From: CAZVJA01 sp964626885
GTDB lineage: Bacteria; Planctomycetota; Planctomycetia; Planctomycetales; Planctomycetaceae
NCBI GenBank assembly: GCA_964626885.1
Contig: CAZVJA010000004.1
Coordinates: 1-64,000, forward strand
Direction of reading: 5' to 3'
DNA length: 64,000 bases
Made by a program: the position numbers and the translations under genes. This document shows positions 27,022 through 37,187 of this stretch, one piece after another. The notes beneath the pieces are model-generated. The model did not search any database. It saw nothing but the letters and a program-made list of their open reading frames with translations, and had not been told where the DNA came from. Every line of letters starts with the position of its first letter. The first letter of the stretch is position 1.

Positions 27022-27360
27022 ATGTCTCAACCAAAAACGAAGTCGAAGGAACTCGTCGTCGATCGCCGCGGCCGAGATCGTCGTACCAGCGGCAATCGTC
27101 GCAAGCAAGAAACGGCGACAAACTACGGCGGAGATGAACGCCGCGTTTCCAGCCGCCGCAAAGTCGAACGCCGCCGGCAGATCGATCCTACGACCTGTGA
27201 GCGCGATTACTCGGACGACGAAATCGCCTTCATGCGGGCCATGGACGACTACAAACGGAAGAGCGGTCGGCAGTTCCCCACCTGGAGCGAAGTGCTCGAA
27301 GTGATTCGCAGCCTGGGCTACCGCCAGGTCGCCGAGCCGGTCGAGATCACCGGGAAATAA
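27022..27360 (+). CDS. Small hypothetical protein with Arg-rich N-terminus
   Basis: The 112-residue product begins at ATG 27022 (MSQPKTKSKEL). The N-terminal 55 residues are strongly basic with repeated RR pairs (VDRRGRDRR, SSRRKVERRR), suggesting nucleic-acid or ribosome contact. The C-terminal half is a compact helical domain (DEIAFMRAMDDYKRKSGR then FPTWSEVLEVIRSLGYRQV) that resembles short planctomycete proteins of unknown function. No ribosome site is well placed; GAGGA is 12 bases upstream. Confidence 0.7.
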   Translation: MSQPKTKSKELVVDRRGRDRRTSGNRRKQETATNYGGDERRVSSRRKVERRRQIDPTTCERDYSDDEIAFMRAMDDYKRKSGRQFPTWSEVLEVIRSLGYRQVAEPVEITGK

Positions 27361-27524
27361 ACTTCGCGGTTTCATCCAAGCCGCAGGTGGAAGTACTCGC
27401 GAAATGGGACGCGCTGGGCAGGAATGTCCGGCACCAACTCGCGGGAATTCGGCCTGTATGTGCAGAAGTGGAACCTTGGCAATATCGCCGAGCACCGACA
27501 ACGATCGTCCGAGAATGAGTGACT

Positions 27525-29207
27525 TCAAGCCGTCCGGCCAAAGGTCATGATGGTGATATCGTCGTTCTGAGCGCGTCCGTCTGCATGCTTGCGGACATCC
27601 GCCAGGAGCGACTCGCCGAGTTCGGCTGCTTTGTCGGTGCTCTTTCGGATAAATTCGCGAACATGTTCCTCACCGTAAAGAGCACCAGCGGGGTTCATCG
27701 CTTCGCTGACACCGTCGGTGTAGATCACCACCGTTTCGCCGGGCCCGATGCTGCGGGACAGCACATCGTACGGATAATCTTCCAACACGCCAAGAGGCAA
27801 GCCCACCGAGTCTTCGTCGAAGTCTTCGATGGTACCGTCCTTTTTGCGGATGAGCGGGGACATGTGCCCAGCAATCACCAATTGCATCTCGTGCAGGGCG
27901 AGATTAATGATGACCAGCACAAACGTGACAAACCGACCTTCCACTGCGTTCGCGCACATGTGATTGTTGATCGCCTTGACGGCTTCTCCCACGTCGTCGA
28001 CGTGAGACATCGTGCTTTGCACCACGGATGACAGCCGCGACATGACGAGGGCCGCAGGTACCCCTTTCCCGGCCACATCGCCGAATGCCAGACAAATCTG
28101 ATTGTCGGGAAGCTGGAAGGCGTCATAATAATCTCCACCGACCGCCTGGGCGGCATCATACGATGCGAAAAATTCATAACCCTCGGCCTGCGGGAGAACA
28201 CTCGGGAGAAGTGCCCGCTGGACGTTATTGGCAATTTGCATTTCGCTGTCGTGACGCAGCTTTTCCATGTGAGACGTCAACAGCCTTGCACTCTCATACG
28301 AAAGCGCCGCCTGCCCCGCCACGGAGAGCAGCAATTCAAGATCGTCTTTAGAGAACCGTGACAGCGGATTCTGCGTATCGATGTTGATGATCCCCATCGG
28401 CTCGCCGTCGAGCCCCAACAACGGAACGCACATCATGGAGCGGATGGTCAGGCTGGAAATCGAGGCGGCCGATTCAAACCGGGCGTCACTGGTGGCATCG
28501 GCCGAAATGATGCCCGATTTGTCCGCGAGCACCTTGTTGACGATCGTGCGGCTGAGCTTGACCGTATCGTCCTCATCCTCGCGACGATGCTTCTGCGCGG
28601 CCGGCACCATCTCACCGGTCTCGGAATCCTTGAGTAGTATGACGCCGCGATCGGCCTGAGGAAACACAACGAACAACGAGTCAAGAATGCGCGGCAGAAG
28701 TGCTTGCAGGTCGACCGTCCCCGCAAGTGCTCGCGCGATTTCGATTACGGCGCGGAGCTTCGCTTCCGGCTGCACGCTGAGGCCGCCGAACCCTCCTTCA
28801 TTCCGAATCGAATCAGTGATCGTTGACGAGTCATTTTCGGGTGAGGCCATGTCGATGCGGAACTGCTGCGTGCTTCGCACGACCCCGCCAATTTCACCCT
28901 CATCGCCCTTTCGAGTGCGTGCTCCGGCATGAAATCGCAAAAGCACCGGACCAAGTTTGATCCGGTCGTCTGGTTTCAACTGCGTCCGTGATTCAATCTT
29001 TCTGCCATTGACGAAGGTGCCATTGCCGCTTCCAAGATCCTCGACGTAGAAGCCATCGGGAAGGCGGAGCACCTGGGCATGCTTTCGCGAGACCATGTCG
29101 GAATTGAGCTGGATCGTGCAATCGGGATGCCGCCCCAGAACAACCGTGTCGCGGTCAAGTTCATAGGGGATCGCCTCCCCCCCTTGCAGGAGCATTAGCG
29201 TGGCCAT
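27525..29207 (-). CDS. FHA-GAF-PP2C (SpoIIE-type) serine phosphatase
   Basis: The 560-residue signalling protein has three domains: an FHA domain at residues 1-95 (LGRHPDC, SRKHAQV, SGNGTFVNG), a GAF domain at about 165-325, and a PP2C/SpoIIE phosphatase domain at about 345-558 with the metal-binding GGDYYDAF and FGDVAGKGVPAAL, and IYTDGVSEAMN and NDDITIM near the end. The start ATG 29207 (MATLMLLQGG) has AGGACGGG upstream; an upstream in-frame start at 29315 is less likely. RsbU-like phosphatases of this type control partner-switching anti-sigma systems. The GAF ligand is unknown. Confidence 0.9.
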   Translation of the reverse strand: MATLMLLQGGEAIPYELDRDTVVLGRHPDCTIQLNSDMVSRKHAQVLRLPDGFYVEDLGSGNGTFVNGRKIESRTQLKPDDRIKLGPVLLRFHAGARTRKGDEGEIGGVVRSTQQFRIDMASPENDSSTITDSIRNEGGFGGLSVQPEAKLRAVIEIARALAGTVDLQALLPRILDSLFVVFPQADRGVILLKDSETGEMVPAAQKHRREDEDDTVKLSRTIVNKVLADKSGIISADATSDARFESAASISSLTIRSMMCVPLLGLDGEPMGIINIDTQNPLSRFSKDDLELLLSVAGQAALSYESARLLTSHMEKLRHDSEMQIANNVQRALLPSVLPQAEGYEFFASYDAAQAVGGDYYDAFQLPDNQICLAFGDVAGKGVPAALVMSRLSSVVQSTMSHVDDVGEAVKAINNHMCANAVEGRFVTFVLVIINLALHEMQLVIAGHMSPLIRKKDGTIEDFDEDSVGLPLGVLEDYPYDVLSRSIGPGETVVIYTDGVSEAMNPAGALYGEEHVREFIRKSTDKAAELGESLLADVRKHADGRAQNDDITIMTFGRTA

Positions 29208-29378
29208 GGTCCCGTCCTGTCGCAAATGCGGGAATTCCACAACGTGGCATACAATGGGAGCGACCGCAATGGTCGACTCAGTTTCGTCGGGGTCAAGTTC
29301 CCGCCGGCACGACACCCACCGATTCTAGCGCCGCCGATTGCCGGGTGCAACAGTTTGTTGGAACTCGCCGGGATTCGT

Positions 29379-30662
29379 CTATACTTCCCCAAAGATCCGT
29401 TCCACGTTGCCGCGCAACACCTGCCGCCCCAGTTCAACTGCCCGGGCCTCCGACCAGCGGCGGGCAATCACAAAATCCTCAGCGAGCACTTTCGCCAGGA
29501 TGCGGCGGTACATGCTGAATTTCGGCAGCGCGAACTCCAGTTTGTACATGTCGCTGTAATAGCCAATCTGCTTGCTTCGTGGAACCGCATGTAGCCGACT
29601 GCGGCAATCGAGCTCGATGTACGCCGGAATGTTCGAGTACCACCAGTGCCCGTTTGTCACAACGTTTGGAAAGATCCAACTGTAGCTGACCAATTCTTGG
29701 TTGCTCACCTGCGCGAGCACGGAGATGGGAAACGTCACCTTCGGGAATGCATTGAACAACCGGCGGTAGAGAATCAGCGAGGTCCGCTGGTCGAACAGAT
29801 CCTGTCCCTGGAATACTCCCGCCTCGTAGACGCGGCGATTGACGCCGATCATCAAGTCGAACGGCAGTTTGTGTTCGGAGCAAAACTCGGCCAGCGTCCA
29901 GAACACGAACCGAGATAAGGTACGAGATTCATCGGCCGAGAGGGTGCTTCCCTTGCAAGCCTGCCCGACGATGCGATCCGCATCGCTTGCGGTCACGGGC
30001 ATCGGCTCGAAATCGGGAGGGAGGGAAATCGCGCAAGCCCGCGCACCGCGCGACGTAAAGTGCCCGAACAACTTGCCGATCGCGGAACGGAGCGACTTGG
30101 CATCCGTCACGGCCGACCCGGTCGCCTTCGCCAGCCGCTCGCGCGTCGCCGGCTTCTCGAAATGAAATACCAAGTCGTCGGTCCGGAGGCAGGGAACATA
30201 GCGGGACGTGTCGAAACCCGACAATGCATCGTCGAAATCGTTCGTGAGATAGACCTGCTCCAGGCCGCTCTGACGTAGCACCTGATCTTCCCAATCGGAA
30301 GCAGCCATCCGCGCGGCGGCCCGGTCGTAGAGCGGCTCCCAATTATCCGGAGTTAAGCGGTCGTTTTCGAAACCGAAAAACGCACGGCACATCTCTAACA
30401 GCCAATCAACTTGAATCGTGTTGTCGAGATCAACCAGCTTTTCCACCAGTCGTCCGACCTTTTCCTTCGGATCGAGCCCGGCTTCCTCGATGCGAGATTT
30501 CTCCAGCCCGGCGGAATGAGCAAGCTCTGTGTAATAGTGGTACCCCATGATATCGGCGAGCGTGGTCGAAGCCGGTGCATGCGGATTGATATGCGTGTGC
30601 GGATCGATGAGAACGATCTTTTCCAGTTCCGTCAAAATCCGCTGAACCAAATCTACCGACAT
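29379..30662 (-). CDS. Glucuronate isomerase (UxaC)-like protein
   Basis: The 427-residue protein has the UxaC amidohydrolase pattern: the metal motif HTHINP near residue 22, NDFDDALSGFD near residue 140, and TNGHWWYSNIP near residue 335, followed by YYSDMYKLEF. UxaC isomerises glucuronate or galacturonate. It has no signal peptide, so it acts in the cytoplasm. GGAGGG lies nine bases upstream of ATG 30662. At 427 residues it is shorter than typical UxaC (about 470) and is from a diverged planctomycete branch, so the exact sugar acid is uncertain. No other hexuronate genes are next to it. Confidence 0.85.
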   Translation of the reverse strand: MSVDLVQRILTELEKIVLIDPHTHINPHAPASTTLADIMGYHYYTELAHSAGLEKSRIEEAGLDPKEKVGRLVEKLVDLDNTIQVDWLLEMCRAFFGFENDRLTPDNWEPLYDRAAARMAASDWEDQVLRQSGLEQVYLTNDFDDALSGFDTSRYVPCLRTDDLVFHFEKPATRERLAKATGSAVTDAKSLRSAIGKLFGHFTSRGARACAISLPPDFEPMPVTASDADRIVGQACKGSTLSADESRTLSRFVFWTLAEFCSEHKLPFDLMIGVNRRVYEAGVFQGQDLFDQRTSLILYRRLFNAFPKVTFPISVLAQVSNQELVSYSWIFPNVVTNGHWWYSNIPAYIELDCRSRLHAVPRSKQIGYYSDMYKLEFALPKFSMYRRILAKVLAEDFVIARRWSEARAVELGRQVLRGNVERIFGEV

Positions 30663-30693
30663 TCGAACTGCCCTCCGACCGATCTCGTTCCTG

Positions 30694-30727
30694 GAAAAAA
30701 GAAAACCGCCACATGCAGTGTGGCGGG
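30694..30727 (-). terminator. Rho-independent terminator of the cytochrome/WD40 gene
   Basis: A perfect 8-bp stem CCGCCACA/TGTGGCGG with a 5-base loop lies between the cytochrome/WD40 gene and the uxaC-like gene. Read on the minus strand it is followed by TTTTCTTTTTT, a strong terminator for the upstream transcript. Confidence 0.88.
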
Positions 30728-30784
30728 TGAATGAGCGAACATCAAGTTTACGCCGGGGGCTGAACCTGCCCAGTCGTTCGACGT

Positions 30785-33724
30785 CTACTTGGCCGGCACT
30801 GTGCTAGCTTGCGAGTCCTTTGCTTCGGCCGGTTTTGGCGGAGCAAATGTCTGCAAGACTTCGCCATTAGCACCGTTCCAAACACGCAGGATACCGTCTT
30901 CGCCGCCAGAGACCACCAAGGACTCGTCGCGGGCCGCAGCCGTGGAGTACATGAAATCTGCCGCTCCGGCAAAGTTGCGGTAGTTCGCTCCATCGGAAGT
31001 TTTGTGGAACCGCACCGTCGCATCCCCTCCACAACTGACGATATTTTCACCAACCCCCATGAATTGCACGGCGGTCACCTGCTTGTTGTAGCCCGCGATC
31101 GTCCGAGTCTGCTCGCCGGTTTCAACGTTCCACACTTTGATCTGGTTGTCGGCCCCGGCACTGGCGATGAGTGAAGCATCCCCTTTCCACGCAACGCCAA
31201 GGACGTGGTGTGTGTGTCCTTCAAACGATCGGACATGCTTCCCGCTTGCCACATCGAACATTTTGACGAACTTGTCAGCTGCGCCGGAAAGCAACGACTT
31301 ATCGTCCCGTGAGAACTGCACACTCAGGACCGTGTCGCTATGGGCGTCTTTGAAATTCTGGACGACCGACCTCTTCTCAACGTCCCAAATGAGGAGTTCG
31401 CCGCTCCGCGATGGATCTCCCCCACCCGTCGCCAATCGCTTGCCGTCGTGGCTGAAATCGAGTGCGAGAACGCGGCTGACGAACGGAGATTGGGACACAT
31501 CCAGCGGCTTCTCCGCCGACGGGCCGAGTTGTCCCGCAAGAGTCCAGGCGGGATTGGCGTCCCACACAATCAGTTTCTGATCAGCCGAACAGGAGACGAG
31601 CGTATTGGCTCCGACGAACGCCGCAGCAGGAACCGCGGCCGTGTGCCCGGAAAATGTCTCCAGCGGAATGCCGCGGTTAGCATCCCAAAGCTGCACAAGC
31701 TGATCATCACCCGCTGTCAGCAGTTTTTTGCCATCGGCCGAGAACGCCAATGAGCGAACCGGCTTCTCGGCGGCTGTAGCATTTTTCTGGGCTTCCTCCA
31801 GACCGGCTGCCGACTGCTTGTGGACGGCGTCGGCCGCATCCTTGGCAGCTTTCAATTGAGCGAGCTTTTCCGTAGTGGCCTTGATTCCCTGCTCTCCCGC
31901 CTGCACGCTCCGCATCGCCGACGCCTGCGCATCGGTCGCGGACTTAACCGCAGCGGTCTGCGCATCGGCGGCTTTCTTCGCTTCCTCGAACTTCTTCTTC
32001 AATTCCGCGTCATCAGGCTTCTTATCGAGTTCGGTCTTTGCTGCCGCTTGCGCGTCGAGCGCGGCCTTCTCCTTGGTTTTTGCTTCTTCAAGCGTTTTGT
32101 CAGCAGCCGCTTTCGCTTCAACGGTTTTCTTTTGCGCTTCCTCGCGTTCCTTCAGATCCTTCTCTCCCGCTTTCATGGCGTTGTCGGCCGTCGCGGCTTG
32201 CTGCGTCGCGATCGCTTGGGCTTCCGTCCGTTGCGTCACAACATGCTGGGCACGCTGATCTCCCTTGAACTCAGCCCGCGGTTTCCCGTCCGCAACCTGC
32301 CATAGCTTGACGATGTGATTTGCCCCGGCTGCAGCGATCAACTGCCCGTCGGGACGAACCGCGAGCGCCGTGACCGGCGCCCCCTGCTGCAGGGCTTGCG
32401 TTTGCGCGCCGTCAGACAATTGCCAGATGCGCACCGTCCCGTCTTCGCTGCCGGACACACAGTGCGTGCCGGCGGGAAGAACAACGGCCACGGATGTTAC
32501 GGGCTTTTCATGCCCTTTCAGTTCTCGGACAGGAGCGGCGACGGGGGAACCTTCCGCGGGAACAGCAGTCGGAACCCCCCAAATGCGGACGATATTATCC
32601 CCATCGGCCGAGACCACCAGCTGCGCATCTTTTGTAAGTCCAAGATCATTGAACGCAGCCGGTCCGTCGAGTTTCCCGACGAGCGCGCCATCGGCCAGAT
32701 TCCAGACGCGAATCGATTTATCCAGCGATGCTGAAACCAGACGAGCGCCATCTGGAACGATCGCGAGCCCGGTGACCGGCGCTGTATGGCCGGTTAACGT
32801 TCGGATCACAGTACCATCCGCCAGGTTGACCAGCGCGATCGAATGATTCGCGAGTGCTGCTGCCGCGGTTTTCTGGTCGGGACTGACCACCAACTTGTTT
32901 ACGGCCGCGGGCAACCCCGCTTGCAGCTTCTGCACATTCTCGGCTCGTTTCCAGAGCTTGACAACACGATAGCCTCCGGAGGCTAGCATGGTCCCATCTG
33001 GACTGAAGGCGAGGGCATGGACAAAGTCACGGTGGGCGGCCCCATCCGGATACATCGGCTTCCCCTCGAACTGGATGGCGCCGAGAGCAGGGTCGACGAC
33101 TTGGGCCGTCTCTTCACCAGTCAACACGTCATAGATATAAATACGATTGGTCCTTCCGCAGGCGGCAAATCGACCCCACGGAGACAATGCGACCGTGTAG
33201 ATCGACTGCAGACCGGAAGGAATCGGCTGCCAGTTCACCGTGTCGCCGGTCGAACCTCCTCCCGAAACGGCTCCTTCAAGAATCCACTGCTTGAGAATAC
33301 CGAGTTGCTCCGGCGAGAGAGCTTCTGCGTCGACCTTGTTCGGAAGCGGCGGCATGGCGGGCCCCTTCGCGCGCGACGCCAATTGAAAGAGGAGACTCTT
33401 CTCGGGCTCCTTCGGAACAACCGACGGGCCCCGCTTTCCCCCTTTCATGATTCCGGCCACATCTTCGACATTCAACTTGCTCTCTGGAATCGCGAGGTTG
33501 TGGCAGGCAATACATTGCTGTTCAAGAATCGGGTAGACATCCTGCTCAAAATCGACAGGACGCCCGAGTTTTACTTCGGCAGGTACGATCGCCTTGGTCT
33601 CTTCCGCTTTCTCTGTCACCTGCTTCGCCTGATCCGATTTCGGCGCGTCATCGGCGGAAACAGACTCGACGGATGCGGTCAGCATCACACACACGGTCAG
33701 CAGGGCAACAAATACACGTCTCAT
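30785..33724 (-). CDS. Exported cytochrome c/WD40 protein with inserted Ala-rich coiled coil
   Basis: The 979-residue protein has a signal peptide (residues 1-24), a planctomycete-type cytochrome c domain with haem motif CIACH at 71-75 and a distal Met candidate at 124 (PAMPP), then WD40 repeats (for example SPDGTMLASGG near 241, LTGHTAPVTGLA near 310). At residues 495-652 a long Ala/Lys/Glu-rich coiled coil interrupts the propeller, after which WD40 repeats resume to the C-terminus. It lies 54 bases downstream of the PPC-domain gene. GAGGA precedes the ATG. Function is probably extracytoplasmic electron transfer or sensing; the partner is unknown. Confidence 0.88.
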   Translation of the reverse strand: MRRVFVALLTVCVMLTASVESVSADDAPKSDQAKQVTEKAEETKAIVPAEVKLGRPVDFEQDVYPILEQQCIACHNLAIPESKLNVEDVAGIMKGGKRGPSVVPKEPEKSLLFQLASRAKGPAMPPLPNKVDAEALSPEQLGILKQWILEGAVSGGGSTGDTVNWQPIPSGLQSIYTVALSPWGRFAACGRTNRIYIYDVLTGEETAQVVDPALGAIQFEGKPMYPDGAAHRDFVHALAFSPDGTMLASGGYRVVKLWKRAENVQKLQAGLPAAVNKLVVSPDQKTAAAALANHSIALVNLADGTVIRTLTGHTAPVTGLAIVPDGARLVSASLDKSIRVWNLADGALVGKLDGPAAFNDLGLTKDAQLVVSADGDNIVRIWGVPTAVPAEGSPVAAPVRELKGHEKPVTSVAVVLPAGTHCVSGSEDGTVRIWQLSDGAQTQALQQGAPVTALAVRPDGQLIAAAGANHIVKLWQVADGKPRAEFKGDQRAQHVVTQRTEAQAIATQQAATADNAMKAGEKDLKEREEAQKKTVEAKAAADKTLEEAKTKEKAALDAQAAAKTELDKKPDDAELKKKFEEAKKAADAQTAAVKSATDAQASAMRSVQAGEQGIKATTEKLAQLKAAKDAADAVHKQSAAGLEEAQKNATAAEKPVRSLAFSADGKKLLTAGDDQLVQLWDANRGIPLETFSGHTAAVPAAAFVGANTLVSCSADQKLIVWDANPAWTLAGQLGPSAEKPLDVSQSPFVSRVLALDFSHDGKRLATGGGDPSRSGELLIWDVEKRSVVQNFKDAHSDTVLSVQFSRDDKSLLSGAADKFVKMFDVASGKHVRSFEGHTHHVLGVAWKGDASLIASAGADNQIKVWNVETGEQTRTIAGYNKQVTAVQFMGVGENIVSCGGDATVRFHKTSDGANYRNFAGAADFMYSTAAARDESLVVSGGEDGILRVWNGANGEVLQTFAPPKPAEAKDSQASTVPAK

Positions 33725-33778
33725 AATTTCGTCCTCGAAGTCTCCCCATGCCGATGAGCGAGACTTCCCTGGGAGAGC

Positions 33779-36700
33779 TTAAGGTGTCACTTTCAGAGCA
33801 ATTGGGGCGTCGACTTCGGCTTTTCCCTCGAATTCCATCGCTCCCCGTACGACCATGTTCGCAAGATCGCCTTCGGTCGCATCGGCCGCGGCTTGAATCG
33901 TCAGCACCGCTTCGTTTTTGTCGGGAGCAACCGTCACCGGTTCAGCCGAAATTCCCGCCACCCCAGGCGGCAAAGGCAATGTGAGCGTCACAGGACCGGC
34001 ATATCCATTCACCCGTTGAACCATAACTTTGATTTCCAGCTTGGTCCCCTTCTTGAGGGCGCCATTGCCGGGGACTGCCGCGGTGAGGTTCGCCGGGGCG
34101 CGCTTTACCGTCAGAATGATCGGGCTGGACGGAACGATATCGTTGAGATTTTTCGGTTCAGCAACCTTTGCCAAGTCCGCAGCCTTCTTGTCAGCATCAA
34201 CTTTCGCGGCCGCAACAGCCTTTGATTTCTCCTCCGCCTGTTTCACGATCGGCTCAGCTTTGGCCTTTGCCTCTGTCGAGACTTTGAGCGCCGCCTCCGC
34301 ATCGCTCGCGGTTTTCTTCGCCGCAGCAAGAGCTTCCGCAGCTTTCTGAGCTGCGGCGGTTGTATCGGCGAAATTCTTTTCGGCCGCGGTTCGCGCATCA
34401 GCGGCGACCTTTGCGGCGCCGGCGGCGTCTTCGGCAAGTTTCTGCGCAATCCCTGCGACTTTTGCGGCTGCTTCTGCTGTGCCCTGAACAGTCGCCTTAT
34501 CGGCATCCGTTGCGCTCTTCGCAGAAGCGGCAAGTTCATCGGCTCGCTGCTTCGCAGTTGCCGCCACTCGAGCGGCAGCTTCGGATTCGGCAACCGACTT
34601 TTGAGCAGCGGTTACCGCCGCGGCTTGCGCATCGGTCGCTCCTTTGAGCGCCGCTTGCGCGTCGATGTTTGTTTTCTCTGAAGCGGAGAGAGCTGTCGTC
34701 GCTGCTTTGTGTGCTTCGTTATCGGCCGTCATTTTCTTGACGGCGGCGTCGAGAACCGCTGCAGCCTGTTTCGCTTCTTCCGCTGCCGCGGTGGCGGCCT
34801 GCGTTGCAGCATCAGCCTCGGTCTTGGCACGATCCGCAGCAAAAGGGTTGCGTCGATACGGCACCTGTGCCTGCGATTTCAAATAAAGGGGATACGTTCC
34901 AAGTGTGGCGTTGTTCTTTACAAAAACTCGGACCAACTCCAGGTTCTTCCCTTTAGGAACCGGTTTGTCCTGCACATCGATGTTCCCCTTATTGGGGAGC
35001 CCCACCAGTGTGAGGGCAACGTCAGCATCGAAACCCAGTCGCTTGGCAACTTCGACCGGCAGCAGAAGCTGGCGTCCCTGATTCACCTCAATCCGGAACG
35101 CCTCGGTCGTCACCTGGAACGGAGCCTGCTCTTTGAGCACCGCCAAACCCAGGGTACGTGAAACGCGTGAAACCGCCGGAAGATTTTGGGCACCACTCCA
35201 CACCAGCGTCCCGGCGCGAGCTTCGCGAGTGACATCCTGTTCGCCAATGCGGGCCTTACCAATTACGCGAATATGCCCCACCCATTCCGCGGCATCAGCG
35301 GCAGCTGTAACCACCACCTCTGAGGAATTCGCCCCGACTTCGATTAGCCCTCCTTTGCAGGTGACTCCCGGCGGCAATCCTTCAACAGTCAGGTCAACCG
35401 AACCGTTGAAGCCGTCTCGCCTGATGACAAAGACGTGAAGGATACGATTGTCTCCTTTTCGTAGATCGACGACCGAGGTCGTGGCCCCCTGGTCGTTGGC
35501 CTGCGCGGGGAAGTGCGGGACGGCGATGAGCCGAAAATCGGGCTGCTCCTTGCGGATTGCCAAGCGATACACGAGCGTCGGATCGCCGCGCGTCTCAAAG
35601 TACCGGTCACGGAGCACAACACGATACATTCCGTCGGCTGGGATCTGGAAACGATATGCGGGGTCGTCGGTTCGAGTATCAAAGACGTTGGCGGCAACAT
35701 TCGTGTCGTTGTCGTCGAGCGCGGTTATCTGCTTGATTTGCTCTTCGCCTTTCTCGTTTTTCGTCACCTGATGCAGGATCAGGTAGGGGTCGGCGCTCGA
35801 ATCGCTCCGCTGGCCGAAGGTCTCTACCATGTACACTTCGCCCGACTTCGCCTCGAACTGCCAATGGTCAATGTCACCCTTCGTCTGAAATTGCCCGGAG
35901 AACTCTCCAGGCACGGTGATCTTTTGGGCCTGAGCGGGTTCGTTGTTCGGCTCCTGCTCGGGGACGACCGAAGATGACGCAAATTGAATCATCAAGGGAT
36001 TTGAGACACCGGACGGGGCAGAGAGCGTATATGAAAACCCGTCGAGCCCCGCTTCCACCGACCAGAGATTCTGCATCGTCTTTTGAATTGTGGCATCGGC
36101 CGGAAGCGCGATTTCGACTTCTAACTTCTCCAGCGGCCGGCCTTCAACATCGGTACCAGCAGGCAGGCCGTTGGGGAGATTTCTTCCGAAGAGCATGTAC
36201 TTTCCGCTCGTCCCGGCGACACCCGCGGGCGGAAGGATGTAATCGAGATGTGGTCCGGATGTCAGAAGGAGTCGATAGGCATATTCGGGCCCTCCGCGAT
36301 AGGTCGCGTCATGCACCTTCAGCAGATACTCTCCATCCGCAGGCAGGGTCGCGTCGAGCAATGCATCGCGGCGGATGCCGCTACGGGCGTGAGCAAACCG
36401 CCGACCGTCCGGTCTAAAGAGTTCAAGGACCGCCTCGAAACGAGAATCGATCCGGGCCGCCTCATAAGTCGCGATGACCCGCTGTCCCTGCTTTCCAGCA
36501 AACTTGAAATAATCGACGTCCGCCTGGCTATCGGACTTGCAGTTGACGATCTTTTCCAGCTCGAGCGGCGAGGCCTTGTCTGGCGTATTGTTTGGTTCTG
36601 CCTCGATGAGTTCGTTGCGAGTTCCCACAACGAACGTGCGGGGGTTCGACAGTCCGAACAGCCCAGCCGCGCGGACTTCATGATGCCCTGGAGGAACGTC

Positions 36701-37027
36701 TTCCTTGATAGTGACGACAAACACATTCGCCACCGGCTGATTCCCGTTCATCTTGGGAACAGCGGAGATACCGGGGTGGTCGAACAGCAATCGATCGACT
36801 TCATCCAAATCGGAACCGCCGGTCAAGGTAAGCTCAACCGTTGAGCCGGCCTTCCCTCCCAGGGGATAGACTGACAGCAGTCTTGTCTGTGGGAGTTGTG
36901 CCTGCGCGACAGTGCCGAACACAAGGAGAGTCGAAACTGCCAACAGCAGGCCACGGCCGGGCCGAAGCAACGATTTCAACGGCCGCGGATCATCTTTGCG
37001 ACCGTGGAATGATCCTGGAGCGTTCAC
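33779..37027 (-). CDS. Exported protein with pre-peptidase C-terminal (PPC)-type domains and Ala-rich coiled coil
   Basis: The 1082-residue protein starts at GTG 37027 with GAGGG six bases upstream. It has a signal segment (GLLLAVSTLLVFGTVAQA, residues 26-43), an Ig-like domain at 48-135, two PPC-like domains at about 140-255 and 357-492 (each begins with EPNN), beta-rich domains at 520-730, an Ala-rich coiled coil at about 731-955, and a final beta domain. No catalytic residues are seen. PPC domains bind surfaces or sugars in other proteins. The neighbouring cytochrome/WD40 protein has a similar coiled-coil insertion, so the two may bind one another. Confidence 0.86.
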   Translation of the reverse strand: MNAPGSFHGRKDDPRPLKSLLRPGRGLLLAVSTLLVFGTVAQAQLPQTRLLSVYPLGGKAGSTVELTLTGGSDLDEVDRLLFDHPGISAVPKMNGNQPVANVFVVTIKEDVPPGHHEVRAAGLFGLSNPRTFVVGTRNELIEAEPNNTPDKASPLELEKIVNCKSDSQADVDYFKFAGKQGQRVIATYEAARIDSRFEAVLELFRPDGRRFAHARSGIRRDALLDATLPADGEYLLKVHDATYRGGPEYAYRLLLTSGPHLDYILPPAGVAGTSGKYMLFGRNLPNGLPAGTDVEGRPLEKLEVEIALPADATIQKTMQNLWSVEAGLDGFSYTLSAPSGVSNPLMIQFASSSVVPEQEPNNEPAQAQKITVPGEFSGQFQTKGDIDHWQFEAKSGEVYMVETFGQRSDSSADPYLILHQVTKNEKGEEQIKQITALDDNDTNVAANVFDTRTDDPAYRFQIPADGMYRVVLRDRYFETRGDPTLVYRLAIRKEQPDFRLIAVPHFPAQANDQGATTSVVDLRKGDNRILHVFVIRRDGFNGSVDLTVEGLPPGVTCKGGLIEVGANSSEVVVTAAADAAEWVGHIRVIGKARIGEQDVTREARAGTLVWSGAQNLPAVSRVSRTLGLAVLKEQAPFQVTTEAFRIEVNQGRQLLLPVEVAKRLGFDADVALTLVGLPNKGNIDVQDKPVPKGKNLELVRVFVKNNATLGTYPLYLKSQAQVPYRRNPFAADRAKTEADAATQAATAAAEEAKQAAAVLDAAVKKMTADNEAHKAATTALSASEKTNIDAQAALKGATDAQAAAVTAAQKSVAESEAAARVAATAKQRADELAASAKSATDADKATVQGTAEAAAKVAGIAQKLAEDAAGAAKVAADARTAAEKNFADTTAAAQKAAEALAAAKKTASDAEAALKVSTEAKAKAEPIVKQAEEKSKAVAAAKVDADKKAADLAKVAEPKNLNDIVPSSPIILTVKRAPANLTAAVPGNGALKKGTKLEIKVMVQRVNGYAGPVTLTLPLPPGVAGISAEPVTVAPDKNEAVLTIQAAADATEGDLANMVVRGAMEFEGKAEVDAPIALKVTP

Positions 37028-37093
37028 GGATTTCCCTCGTACGATCGATTCCCAGAGTTTGATTTTCGTCAGCGATCAACAGGTTTGCAAAAC

Positions 37094-37119
37094 GGAGCCA
37101 CTCGAATACCGAGGGCTCC
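37094..37119 (-). terminator. Probable terminator after the DUF1549/DUF1553 gene
   Basis: A bulged stem GGAGCC-A-CTCG/CGAG-GGCTCC with an AATAC loop lies 70 bases beyond the minus-strand stop and just before the PPC gene. Read on the minus strand it is followed by a short T run (GTTTTGC). It suggests the DUF1549 gene and the two genes after it are at least partly separate transcripts. Confidence 0.6.
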
Positions 37120-37187
37120 GAGGCAGGTTTTCGCGGGCGGGAATGTGGGACGCGAGGGGAGTCGTCGGACAATTGCGCCCAATGTCA